Part shown: positions 46,860-59,608 of the stretch, piece by piece
Position numbering within the stretch: the first letter of the stretch is position 1
Layout: every line of letters starts with the position of its first letter
Source: Gordionus sp. m RMFG-2023
Taxonomy: Eukaryota > Nematomorpha > Gordioida > Chordodea > Parachordodidae
Length of the DNA stretch: 64,000 bases
Assembly (NCBI RefSeq): GCF_954871325.1
Contig: NC_088779.1
Span: forward strand, 13,890,846-13,954,845
Direction of reading: 5' to 3'
Translations under genes and position numbers: made by a program
The notes under the pieces: generated by a model
What the model was told of the DNA's origin: nothing
Database searches by the model: none
What the model saw: the letters and a program-made list of their open reading frames with translations, nothing else

Positions 46860-49493
46860 ACACAGATTTATAAAAATTTTTGTTTTTACATTGCATAGCT
46901 GATAAGTCAGAGCAGCAATATATTTTACTGTTGAATTGATTGGTCAAAAAAATAACGATAATATATACAAAAGTGAAAGGATATATTTACAAATTATGGC
47001 CTCAGGAGTTTCTATTAATAAGCACAAAATGGAATACGATAAAAATAAGAGATATGTTTTTTATAATATTTGAATACAAATTTTAAAATGTTTTTTACAA
47101 TATAGCGCCTTAATAATCATCATATCTCTACGGGCTGCTTCCTTACTTATTGCCCCAGGACATCTGGTTATATATAATTAATCGATTTTTTAAATTTATA
47201 ACTAATATAATACATATTTTATTAAAAATATTATATTAATAATTAATTAATTTTTAATTTTATAAATTATACATATAAGTGTGTTTTATCAAACAAAATT
47301 GTATAATGATGAGATCACCATTCTATAAAAAAAAGATATAAAGAATTTATTATAATTGCTCGAATAATTTAAGACACGGAGTTAACTATCAAAGCTAGGT
47401 CAATAATGGATAGCGAATATGAATATAGCGGAGTATATTCCAGCATAAGGGATCCTAAATATTCCAAGTATAATGACATTAACAACCATCATTAAGATTT
47501 TAAAAATCCCTATTACGCAGTCATAAGGAGATAATCTTTACCAGCAAATTCTCAATCCTTACAAAGCCTCACCATTGCTTCCCCTACTCATGATAAATAG
47601 AGTTAGGAATAAAATTACATCTTAATATTTGCAGATTTCTTCTGGGACATTCATTAAAATTCAATTCTAAAGCGGGGGGAGGGGGATCAGCCTACCAAAC
47701 GCAGTTTTATAACATCTATTTGCTGCATTTATCTCATTTTTTCCCTCAAGCAATTTGTTTACAGCAAAACCTTTTAAAAATGATGAATGCTACCAATGCC
47801 ACAATAGATAATAAGCTGAACTAGTTTGTATTTCTAAAAATGGCCTCCATACACTTTGAAATAGAAAATTTAATATGAGCAGCTATTGAAATAATGGTAT
47901 TATTATATCTATTTAATCTCATATTTTGTTTCATGTTTCTCCTTTCAGCATTCACAATAATTTTTTAAAAATATTTACAAAAAATAAATTTAAAAAAAAA
48001 ATAATATTAAGCATTTCCTCGAGTTTCAGTGAGTTACCTTATTTTTTATATGAACTTTGTTTTAAATTCTTTTTTTAGTAATAAACTCAACGAACTAAAA
48101 TAAATCTTATTTTTGTATTAGATTTGAAGATTAATAAAATTTCTTGAGAAAACATATTTCTACGTTAATTTACTATACTGAGTGGCTGATTACAATAAGA
48201 TATGAAACATTTTGTATAGGAATAGATTTTTTGGCTTCATTATAATAATAAATTTTTAATGACAACTAGCTTAGAAGATGTTTTTAAGTTTAGTTTATAT
48301 ATTTACACCTCAAAAAATGAGCCAAATCTATTTTATTATTTGCATACGAATTTGACATTATATTCAAAATTTATTTTAAAAAAATAATTCAAAAAAATTA
48401 ATTTAGAATGATTAATAATATTTAATTATAATTTTTTATTAACTGCAAAAAAAAATGATAAATTGTTTCAAGATAAATTTAACGCAAATGGAGTAATAGC
48501 GCTTTTAAGATGTAAAACATTTTTAAAAAATCGGATTTTAACCGGATAAAAAGTTATGAGTAGTAGATAGGAATGGTTTATTTTGAAATAATGTTAATTT
48601 TATTTGCTCGACAAGGAGAAAAATAATTAATTTTAAACAAGGGTCTGCATAAAAAAATTTGGGTGGGATTGTTTAAAGTTGATGGTCAATTTTTTTATTT
48701 ATCAATTTTTTAAAAAAAATTAAATATTTTTTCTCGTGGAGTAAAAATTTTTTACTAAACTTAATATTCCTACAAGATTTGTATTACTGGTTTAATATCA
48801 AAAGCTTTTAATTCAGTCCAAAATCTTATTTTAAAATTTTAACTTGTTATTTTAAACTATTCACAAAAAATTTTATCCTGTAAAATCCAATTTTTAAAAT
48901 ATTTTACATTTTAAAAGTGCTATTAGTGGAACATACTTTATCAAATTTTTGCCAAAATTAAACTTAAAAACTATTTTTTCCATCTATATTTCTTTTTCAA
49001 TTTTTAAACAATTATGTGACAAAATGATGCATATTATAACCTATATTTAGAAATAATTACTTAATCCTGTCTAATTATATTTATCTCTATAACATATAGA
49101 TACCTATAGTCGCCCTAGACAATATAAAAATTGTATATACTCTTCTATTTTTTTAATACCAATGATGTAAATTTTTTTTATTTTAAATTCAAATAAGTTC
49201 CTTGTTTAATGAATATTATATAAATACCAATTTATACTTAAATTTGATATATATACATATATATATATATAATAATAATATTAAATGTATAAATATAACA
49301 AATTTATTAACATTGATAATATTTTGAAGATTTGCATTTAAATGATATTTTACAAATCATTAAACATAATACAAAAATATATAATACTGAATATTTTAAA
49401 CTTTTCATTATTAATTTAGATATATAATCAAATTTAAATAATCACAATAAATGTAAATTGCACTGGATGAAAAACTACCCTTAGCAAGAATGA
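46860..49493. other. Spacer downstream of the P450 gene
   Basis: Mostly A+T-rich. A 40-codon open stretch near 47378-47500 (MDSEYEYSGVYSSIRDPKYS) and a purine-rich patch near 47670 (gcggggggaggggga) are noted but unsupported. The AT microsatellite at 49252-49280 and low-complexity DNA lead into the P450 3' end. Confidence 0.3.
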
Positions 49494-52400
49494 TTATTTT
49501 CTATGGGTAAATTTTAACTTGATCTTGATTGAAGGGCATAAAACTAGATGTAATACAGGATCTACATCCTCCATATGTTTACCAATTGTCTCAATTTCGT
49601 AATGCTGAATTATATTAGATATCACGGTATATATTTCAACTTCCGAGATTCGCCTCCCTATACACATCCGTGCACCATGTCCCCAAGGCAAAGATGCAAA
49701 GCTAGATATTTCTTTGCTCATTTTTTTAATATTCATTTGAGTTTTAGTATTGTTTGAGCTGAACGGACATTTAAGATTTCTTTGATTTACGTTATCGATT
49801 TGAAAATAATCGTCAGAATTTTTGTCTTTTGTGGATGTTATGTTTTCATTGGACCATCGTTCTGGAACAAATATCTCTGGTTCATCAAACAAATTTTTGT
49901 TTCTACCCATAGCATATAAACTACCTTGCACATGAGTTTTTATAGGTATATCATATTCATTTAATGTTAGGCTCTTGTCTATAATCCGACTGGTTGTATA
50001 GACTACAGGGTATATCCTTGAATTTAAAAAGAATTTGTTATTAAATTTATAAATGCAGGTGAATTTACTTCTAAAAAACATAAATAAAAAATTTAATATA
50101 ACAACTAGGTTTTGATCAACAATTCATTAAGATCGCAAATTTCTAAAAGTGCAATATACCTCAAAGCTTCTTTTACGCAACATTTCAAATAATTTAGTTG
50201 ATGCATTTGATCCAAGTTTATACCATCAGATTTTTTAATTTGTATAATTTCTTCGCACAATTTATTTTGTACCCTGGGATTTTTTGCCAAACAGTATAAA
50301 GTCCATAAAACTGCAAAACACGTCTATTGTATTTTTAGAATTAAAAATATGTTTAAAAAAAATTTGAGCATTTATTTTGGTGGAATTTTGATATCCATTT
50401 AAGAAAAATAGATATCAAATTTTTTTGTAAGAACATTTTTATAAATAAATATACTACTACTACAAAAACAAGATAACAAAATGTAACATCTATACGAACA
50501 AAAATATAGATAAAATAAAAAGGTAAAAATTTACTGTTTCTATAGCAGCCATCATTAAATCAATCAAAGTGACATTTATTTCCTTTTTTGACCAAGTTGT
50601 ATTCATTAAAAGATGACTTAAGATCGAATATGATTGTAGAGAAGTGTTTTGTAATGTATTATTCTTTTCGTATTCTAAAACTTTCTATTAAAAGAAATAT
50701 ACATATTAGTATAAAACTAAATAAAAAATCATTAAGTCTTTGATCCCTTTCATAAGTCAGGTTGGATTTGTCAGAAAAAATGAGTTTTTAATATGTATAA
50801 CCTTGATGTTTTTTAAGCCATTTAATTTGAATAATTTATTATCGAAGGCTATGATTTTTTGCGGTCTATCAAAATGGGCAGTATTTTTATTATCAAAAAA
50901 TAAATGTTTTATCCTTTTAGGTAGTATTTATAAAATAATGAGCAGTAAAAAAACTGTTTTTTAATAAAAAGTTATATTATAAAGTAAGTCATTTTTAATT
51001 TTTTAAATAAATACTTAATTTTTTTGAATTTCAATAATGGTTTGATGCAGGTGCAAATTCTTGGGTAAACAGCAATTGTTGCAAATAGAAATTATTTACA
51101 TATGATATTAATTAATTTCAAATTTCTCTTTAAACAATAAAAATTAAGTATTATAATAAAATTACTGAATATGTTTAATAATTAAGTTATATAAACAAAT
51201 AAATAATTTATTAGATAGTTTAGATCTTTTAATGTAATTATATTCAAAATAATTAGAATGAGAAAATATAATATTTAATCCGCAAGGTGATTTATTGTTT
51301 TTTATATATTATTTTTATTCTGTTCATTGAATTTATTATTAAAAAATGAATAGGTCATATAAAACAATTAAAGATTATAAAAATATAACGCATAACATAT
51401 ATAAAAATTTAAATGAAAACAAACAATTGGCTTACTCACAGTGCTATATGGAACCATAAGTAGCAATGCAATTACTTTAATGAATAGTCATTGTAATAAA
51501 GATCTGCAAAGTTAGGCCCGGCCCGAACGGGCTTCGGGCCGTGCTTGGGCCTAATTCTATTTAAAATAATCGGGTTCGGGCCGGGCCTATATTTTTAAAA
51601 AAATTTCGGGCCGGGTCGGGTCGGACCTTGGAAATTTTATTAAATATATCTAAATTTATCAATTTTATATAGAATTCTTTATGTAAAATAAAAATTTTTG
51701 ATTTAATTTATTGAAACTAAACGCTATATAACATATGTCTTTTATTTTAAGTAATTATAAAAATTCATTTCTATATTTAAATAAATTCAGACCTGGCCGG
51801 GCCGGTAAATTTTTTTAAAATAAATTTCAGGTTCAGGCCGGGCCGGCTAAACTTTTTAAATAAATTTCGGGTTCGGGACGGGCCGCAAAACTTTTTTAAA
51901 AAAATTTCGGGCCGGGTCGGGCTTGATTAGGCCCGATGCAGATCACTACATTGTAATGGTTTTAAGATTTTGATCGTATTTTCGATCATTATTAATACGA
52001 ATTTTTATGGAGGTAATTATTCTATTTATGCATTTATTTAATATATCATATAATTCCAAGTAATATTTTAACAATATTTAAGATATAATCTTAATTTGCA
52101 ACATTAAATGGAACGGTCAGAAAAGTAGACGAATTTATTATAAAATGACTTTACGATCATAGTTAGACAAATCATTGTAATGTAAAATAAAATGCTTCAT
52201 TACGATTGGCCCTTATTCGCCATAATTTTCTCCTTAAAATGTGATAAATTTAAGGATTTCCTCACCAAAAACTCCAATTGGTGACAAGTGGTATAAAACA
52301 TACCTTAGCAATGTCTGAATATTTGTTTATTTTCAAGTTTTCTGCCGAAACTAATTTTTGAAGCATTTCTATTGGATCGTGCCGAAAAAATCGATGTTTT

Positions 52401-55400
52401 TAATATATATAAATAAAATAATTTAAAAACGACCGACCTTCGGGATTACTCACCAAAATTATTAAGGTCAATATTGAGTAAATATTACAATCATTTATTT
52501 TAAATAATATTAACCCTATCCCATATTTGGAGATGAAATTCATAGCCTCACTCAAAAAATAATTTTAAAATAAAATACGCCACCATACAAAATAATATTC
52601 AATTTCTTATTTTAATTATTTTGAATTTGTTTTCTTTAAAATATTTATTATTAATTAATATTAAATTTAATAATAAATATATCCAGTAATTTAATTTCAA
52701 TGATTTGTTTTTATATTATAAGAACGGCGTTACCTTTTTTCGTGCTATTTTTCAAAACTCGAGAACGGGAGTTAGCTCCTTTTTAGGTGGAGTGGAAAGG
52801 GGGTGCTCCGTCGCTCCTTTAATCTTATCCCATAGATTATTTTAAAAAATAATCTTAATTAATGTATTTGTTGAATACAATAAAAATAATATAATTTGTT
52901 TAAATTTATGAAACTATTTAATTACAAAGTTATTCATATTTTTTTTATTCGTACCATTTTATAAATTCAAATGATAAAACTTATGGAAGATGTTGAAATG
53001 GATGTATAGATCTAAAGAAAGCAAATATTAAGACCAAATGTTTATTATATAAAAAAGACAATATCATTCAAATATTTTTATAAAATACATTACCCCTCTT
53101 CTCTCTAGTTAGTGTTGTTAAATGGCTCGATTTGAGCCACTTTTTAAAAAGTAACTCAATATTTTAGCCCGAAAAATATTGCCTAAGCCTCGAAATTTCG
53201 TAGATGTCCAAACCTTTGTGCCATCTATGAGAAAAATACTTAGGCTTTCATAATATTTTTCTATAAAATATTGAGTTACTTTTTAAAAATTGGCTCAAAT
53301 TGAGCCGTTTAACAACACTTAGTGCTCTTGTGCGCTTATTATCCCTGAAAATATTTTAACTGAGTAGCTTGGCTGCTTATCAGATTCAAATTTAGAAAAT
53401 ATATTACTTGTAATAGTAAATAATTTTTTTAAAAAATTTAGCGGAGGAAGCCCACTCTTTTAATAACTCAGTCGTGGGTGTGGGATCTAGCTTCTTTGAA
53501 ATGGTGGGATTCCTTTTAAAAAGGCGTTAACAACTATGAATTGTAATTAAGTCAGACAATTCCAATATTTTAAAATTAAATAAATTCACACTTTAAAAAA
53601 ATTTAGACCTTCCTAAATGCCAACAAAAAATGAAAACGTATTAATAACTTGTCAAAAGTTTAAAACGATTACCAAATTATTCAAATAATTTCCAAAATTT
53701 AAATTAAATACTGTCTAAGTAAATTAATTTGCCCATATTTCTTAATAAAAATTGCTTGAATAATCATATGTTTATTATTAATTTTTTTAAATCTTTACCG
53801 AAAAAAAATAACGCATTTTGTTTAAGCTTACTTTTTTATGTAAAAAACTAGATAATTTATTATGGCTCTCTTTTTTAATATAATAAAAGATTTCAAACAA
53901 AGGGATCCATTAAAACTTCTTTTTTTTGCTTCAATATCCATCATCTAATCTCCGAATTCAAACAAAGGTTCAACTTAAACCAAAGTTTATGGTATTAGCT
54001 GATTGAACCATAAGTGGCCACTCAACGAATGTAGGTACTTTAAAATATTTGAAGACTAATTCCCATGCGTACAGCCTTACAATCAATAATAATATAACAG
54101 ATTATATTTTTTAAATAACAAACAAACCAATTTGCTAGGCTACAAAATACTGACAATCACCGTGTCCGAAGAACTTCTACTCAACATTTTCAAAAGCTTC
54201 AACACATCCTAGGTCATTTACCAGCATATCAATGTCTATTTATAATACATAAATGTCTATATATCTAAATTTTTACAAAATTCTGTTTATCAGCCTTCTT
54301 TAAAACAATATTTTTATATCCAAAATTTATAATAAATCAAAATATTTGTAGAAAAAATTTTAAACATTGAATTACCTCATTTAATTGGTCACTCGCCCAA
54401 TTGCCTTTTAAATCGAGTAGTTTAGACTCTTGCACTCGATCTTTTATCTTTGAAATCATTTTTATCACCCAGATTAACAAACAACTCCCACCAACCGTAT
54501 ATTAGTTTACGCAACTAACAAGTTGGAGACTAAACCACCTCACACCCTTTCATCAATCAGCACCTACAAATTCTATTCCCATCTTTATACTCAACTTTCA
54601 AGCATTTAATCAGTGAAACCCCTGCAGAGTTGTTATCGAGAGTACTTGTATCTTAGTTAAAAGGTCCATTTGTCAATATCTTTGTGATATTTTTAATAAG
54701 ATACTTGTGTTGTAACTGTATCTAAGGTTCATTATTTTCAAAAGAATCTTATAGTTTTATTTTCTAGACAAAAGACACTGATACATTTTTTTTTTATATT
54801 TGTGTTCATAATATTCAATAAGCACATAAAACTATATTTTCGTGTATTCTTTTTTTAATTTCATTGTTCCTATCATCATATTTTAAAAATATCGTTAAAT
54901 TTTACCAACAAAAATATGCTTGAAAATCTACAATTTGCATCAAGATAGATATATAACTACATCAAAACAAAATAAGTGAATCATATATTATATATATCAA
55001 TCTAACATAATGGAATATCAACATTATATAACATTTGTAATTTGTGGGATGCCAAAGTTCTTAGATTGTAAACTCTTTTAATCTGCTGACAAACTAAATG
55101 GTTAAAATCACTCCCTAGTCGTAACCTTGGTAATCTCTTATGAGATGAATGATTGAGAGGCCATTAATTTACGTATTGAACCGAATAGCCACATGTTTGT
55201 ATCAAATGAAATTCACCAGCTTATACAAAGATTAGACATTGCATACATATGATAATATAGCAATTAACATAGTATTAACACGAAAAGTTTCTCGAGGCCA
55301 CCAAATAAAATATATTTTTCATTTTCAAGGCTTAACAGTGGCACTTATTCCCAATTATATCGAGCCAGCAACCAATCTAACATAGATGAACTAAGGCCTG

Positions 55401-58400
55401 ATAGTACGATAACCATCCATTGGGCCCTTGACAATATGGGACTGTATTTACTTCTCCCTTCAAACACCAACATAATCTCGAACCCAGGGATCAAAAAGAT
55501 TTAAAAAATTTAAAGATTTAAGCAACTTTCTTTTCATTCCTATAGTCACATCCACATATGGCCATTTTTCGCCAATAACATCCAGGTTCTTAAAAAAATC
55601 CAGGCAGCAAAATTAGACATTATACCAACGAAACCAAAGAATTTCTATGCATTAGATTAAAATTAAAATTTTTAGAAATTAGACATTCTTTAATGGTTGT
55701 TAAAAAGTCCGATTTGAGTCGATTTTTCAAAACAAGATTTTTGCTAAAATAATATTGTGTAAGCATCGATATTTGGCAAATAGATATCTAAGTATTTCTG
55801 CCAGCTTTATAATCTTAATCGGATTTTTTTAAATCGATCCGAATCGGGATTTTTAACATAACACTACTTTTTTTTCATTCTAAATTTGAACATTTCTTAG
55901 ATTATATTATTAAATAAAAAATTGTAATATTAAAATAATCACTTAATAATAGGATTTTATTTTTACAATAATAATCCAAACTAAACATTCTTTAATAAGG
56001 CTCATTTGAGGTTAGTCATTTTTATAAAATAAATTTATCTATGGGCAATATCATATATATTTTTAAGATAACTAGGAAATATATTGCAACTGGAATAGGC
56101 TGCACTTGCAAAAATTACCCTATTATAAAAATTCGTATTAACATTATGCCAAGAAGATATTATTTTAAAGTGCCCGTTAACTATTTGCACACTAATTTGT
56201 TTTGCGAATGATAACGTATTTTAAATGTCTTGTATAAAAATGTTATAAATTAAATTTTTAAAAAAAATTTCATGTTAATAATATTTAACGAAATTATGCT
56301 ATAGAGCAATAGTATAGAATAAAAAATTAGTTCAATAGAGTTATTATTAAAATTAATTTAAAAGAAACATAATTATTATTTAAAAAATTTTCTTGTTATA
56401 TTTGAGGGGAAGTTAGGCTAATTTAGAAAAATCTTTATATACTACTTAAATCAGTTTACTTCTTCAACAAGATCCTCACCAGTTTTAAATATGACATCGG
56501 CATATTTTTCATTTTCTTTCCATAATTTAGTTTTGTAATATTTGTACCAAGGAAAATCTGTAATCAAAGACTGTAATGTACGGGTATATCCAGCAACGCT
56601 TTCAATAAAATGGGTCGTTTTAATAGGCATTGGATCTTGAAAACAATTTAAACGAGAATCGAATAGCAATACTCCAATGGCTAAAATTGTTAACATTTTT
56701 TAACGAAACATACACATTTTATTCTATACAAAAATCATGTTTACACCAATAATTTTGAGATTTTAAAATTGTAAATATTTAAAAATTTTACATTTACATA
56801 AATTTTAAGTAATTAATGCCATATCTTAAAACATTTATTATGATGACATTTTTAGTAAAAAATGTCATAAAACTACCAGATAAGAAACCATTTTATTTCA
56901 ATTGTTAACCAGTATAAAAAATGATTTAATTAATTTTTGGCCAGACCCCATCTTTTTAAGATAAAAGAAAAATTAGCAAACGTAAAAATAAATTAACTAA
57001 TTTTAAAATTGCATGGCCATATATATTAATAACCTCCTTGGAACGACCATCATTATTTTTTAATGATTAAGGCTGTCAAACATCATATACCTGTGTATGG
57101 TAAAGGCTTGATGCGGGTTACAAAATAACTATTATATTAAGGATACTATTTTAGTAATGAAAATAATAATGATAGTCATGTTCTTCTTTATTGTTCCCTT
57201 AACTTATATTTAACAAATTTACACGTTTAATAAAAATATAAATATTTACATTCCATTGCCCATTTAAAGAGTTCTTTTTCAATGCAAAAGTTATCTAGCC
57301 TGGAAACAATCTTTAAACGTTGAACAAAATCGGTCGATACTTCATTCAATCTTGGCAAATAATTATTTGCCTCTTTCATATCCAACATTTTTGAGTTTAA
57401 AACTTTACGATATTTGTGCCAATCCTCTCCCACACTATATAAAAGAAAATTGTATTATAATATATAACCATTTAATGTTTTAAAAAAAACTTTACGCATT
57501 AAAAAGACCAATGGGTAGATTGCGTATCCTTCTATAGTGTATCATAGGCTCTAGAGCCATTCGGTTTGGGTATTTCGAATCGGTTCTAACTACCTTTGAA
57601 TATTCCTTGGGGTCTGTTATTACGACTAATACCTCGGGCCCTATCTTTTCTTTATAGATCGTGCCAAATTCGAGGCTTCTATCATATTGAGCCTAAATTG
57701 TTTATTTTTTATGTTTTTAATTTATATATTATATTAACTTATAAATTCAGAGATTAAGGATATATTTGAATAATTATAATGAGATAAAAGATAATTCGAG
57801 GTTATCTTATTAAAATAAACAATTCGCAAGCACATAGCAATAATGAAATTAATTAAACTATTATGATACCGTTAAAGCCTTAAATATTAAATTTTGAAAT
57901 TCATAGATCATACGCATAGTGTTAATTAATTTAATTTATAAGGAAAACTATTTTCACACATTTAGCCTTGAGTAAAATGAAGTAAATAATCTTTTAAGTT
58001 GACGATGAGATTTTTATTTTATCTCAATTAATTGGTATGTAAAAATTAACTTAAAGGCTTTAAGATATCATTTTGTATGTTTGTGGTTTTTCTTATATCT
58101 ATTTATAAATTATTATTTACAAGATTAGAAAATAAATCATTTCTAAAAAATTTATGTAAATTTAGACAAACAAAAAGTTGTATAATGTTAGTTAAATTAC
58201 ATGTGGTGGGCTTTGGTTAATGTGAAAATTCTTACTTTTTATATAAAAAATTTTTTTAGTTTAGAGACAAAATTAAAGGTTAATACACCTAAGACATAAA
58301 CATTGTCGCAAATAATTATTCAAATGAATTTTAGCATTACAAATATTATTTTTCTAAAAATGCACCTCTTATTTCCAATTTGTAACAAATAAGTTGAGGC

Positions 58401-59608
58401 AAATTAAAAGATCTCTATGGAAAAAAAAATAAAAATGAGTGGTTAATATTTAAAATTGTAAATAATTTAAAAGGTTTCATTTTTTTATTTAGTATAAAAA
58501 TGGACATACCTACATGTGAGACAATGGCATCACTAGTGGGTCCTATCTGGTGGTTCAAGTCCGTCAAAAAATTTCGAAACATTTCAAAGTAGAGGTTTGA
58601 AATGGGCGGGTTTTAGCCAAAAGTTCGCCTGCTCGTTATTTTATAATTTATTTTAACTCGCCTGCTCACCCATTAAAATTCACCCACTCGTCTTCACTTC
58701 GCCTACTTAAAATCCTCTTATTGTTTAAAGCTATTTATGGCCCGCCCACCACCCGCCTAATGTTTAAAATATTTAAGAATGCCTGTCCGGAGATGGGCGG
58801 ATGAGCTATTATTGCAGATCTCCATTTCGAAGCAAAAAAAATTGATTTTTAACGAATTGCAGATTTTAAGTACTCTATGAGCCCCGGAAATTGAAAAGTC
58901 TAGTAATGCCCTTGGTCTGAAACGGTGTCATATAAATGTGGGTGTGGGGGGGGGGTGCTTATTCAAAATTAGTTATCTTATTATAACGATGTATAATATC
59001 ACTTTTAAAATAAAATGTTAACCTTAAACATATTATCGAATCCATAACCATTCTTTTTGATATAGTCAAACAGTGTTCCGATCAAAGGCCAGCCTTGTGG
59101 TCCTGGTATCATATCAAAAGTTTTAATAGCTTTAGTTATAATTTTTTTCTCATCGACTTCATTTATTTTGGATTTTTCCTTGAGAGTAAGGTTAGAATCG
59201 GGCAAGATTATTGAAGAAGAATAAACTTTATCCTTATAATTAATATATAAATTTATATTATTGACTAATTTTTTTAAATATATATTTGTATTAATGATTT
59301 AGATTTCACGTTCATTTGATAAAAAGTGTCAAAATTAGGAGGAAATATAGATGATTATTTTTAATTTAGTAAAATATATAATTGTTCAAGGCTTCCTTAA
59401 CTTTTAAAACTCTCCTTTTTCTGAGATTATATCTAAATCGAATCTTAATTCAGGGATTCCATGTAATATTTTATACATTATATTTTATACTATATTTTAT
59501 TAAACTTACATTATATAAATAGTTCCTTCCATCGATAGGTAAATTTTTGAAGTCTTTGCGAAGAAGCAAATTATAAAATTTAAGAATATATCCTTCTAAA
59601 TGTTTCAT
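49494..59608 (-). CDS. Mitochondrial-clan cytochrome P450, complete
   Basis: Eight exons on the minus strand: 59608-59510, 59232-59023, 57692-57496, 57434-57250, 56680-56460, 50684-50535, 50323-50160, 50016-49494. All junctions are GT/AG and in phase; 582 residues. The start ATG opens a basic N-terminus (MKHLEGYILKFYNLLLRKDF) consistent with mitochondrial import. Landmarks: proline-rich hinge PGPQGWPLIGTLFDY (about residue 84), WHKYRKVLNSKM (C-helix), I-helix AAIETT (about 350), K-helix EALR (ExxR), PERW (about 460), haem loop PWGHGARMCIGRR with Cys527. The RR after the haem Cys and the F(D)SRLNCF segment are typical of the CYP11/24/27/44/302 clan, heme monooxygenases fed by adrenodoxin. Unusual: Trp instead of Phe in the haem motif and about 35 extra residues between PERW and the haem loop. 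Substrate unknown; possibly sterol or ecdysteroid-like lipids. Confidence 0.93.
51447..52396. mobile_element. Second copy of the long-TIR element, interrupted by a hAT
   Basis: 'gaaccataagtagcaatgca' and, after the hAT, 'ttaaggatttcctcaccaaa' to 'tcgtgccgaaaaaatcgatg' align with 18530-18790. The right TIR is absent, so this is a truncated copy. Confidence 0.7.
51497..51948. mobile_element. hAT MITE of the TAGNGATCTGCA family, with target duplication
   Basis: Ends TAAAGATCTGCA / TGCAGATCACTA; flanks are a perfect 8-bp duplication, cattgtaa (51489-51496 and 51949-51956). Inner arrays of 'ggcccggcccgaa' and 'cgggccgggtcggg' lie at both sides of an A+T core shared, in inverse orientation, with 31880-32292. 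Non-coding, 452 bp. Confidence 0.9.
53111..53319. mobile_element. Foldback MITE, 'TTAAACGGCTC' family
   Basis: 'agtgttgttaaatggctcga' mirrored by 'tgagccgtttaacaacact', with the symmetry continuing inward through 'ctcaatattt'. Core 'gatgtccaaacctttgtgcc'. About 209 bp, no coding. Confidence 0.9.
53930..55500 (-). mobile_element. Old repeat, possibly a retrotransposon fossil
   Basis: Base composition is less A+T-rich than its surroundings. On the minus strand, near 54130-54250, there is a faint resemblance to an LTR-retrotransposon (Ty1/copia-type) reverse transcriptase. It is broken by many breaks and no LTRs are seen. Family assignment is tentative. Confidence 0.25.
55696..55866. mobile_element. 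Diverged foldback MITE, 'TTAAACGGCTC' family
   Basis: 'ggttgttaaaaagtccgatt' and 'gaatcgggatttttaacata' with 'tttgagtcgatttttcaaaa' inside. Shorter and more diverged than the copies at 53111 and 62296. Confidence 0.55.
58522..58919. mobile_element. hAT-like repeat hosting a nested hAT MITE
   Basis: Left 'caatggcatcactagtgggt' and right 'agtctagtaatgcccttggt' are inverse of each other and match the right end of 29221-29422. It is interrupted by the MITE at 58590-58824. A 10-G run lies just beyond it (58946-58955). In P450 intron 2. Confidence 0.5.
58590..58824. mobile_element. hAT MITE, 'gggcggg' subtype, with target duplication
   Basis: Ends TAGAGGTTTGAAATGGGCGG / TTGCAGATCTCCA; flanks tttcaaag (58582-58589) and tttcgaag (58825-58832), seven of eight matching. 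The interior has 'gcccgcccaccacccgccta'-type words, like the larger element at 15352-17840. Confidence 0.8.

Larger units (their letters stand above)
50685..56459. other. Large repeat-filled intron 5 of the P450 gene
   Basis: 5.8 kb separate residues DLVEE and KVLEYEK, which are contiguous in related P450s, so no exon is missing. It holds the nested elements at 51447-52396, MITEs at 53111 and 55696, and an old G+C-richer stretch at 53930-55500. 52700-52850 (gaacggcgttacc ... gagaacgggagttagctcct) is another unrecognised G+C-richer patch. Confidence 0.8.

Noticed and set aside
49575-49757. 60-codon plus-strand open frame
   Set aside because: It is the antisense shadow of the last P450 exon.
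53930-55500. Ty1/copia-type element
   Set aside because: Only a faint reverse-transcriptase resemblance; too decayed for a firm family call, so it is listed only as an old repeat with low confidence.
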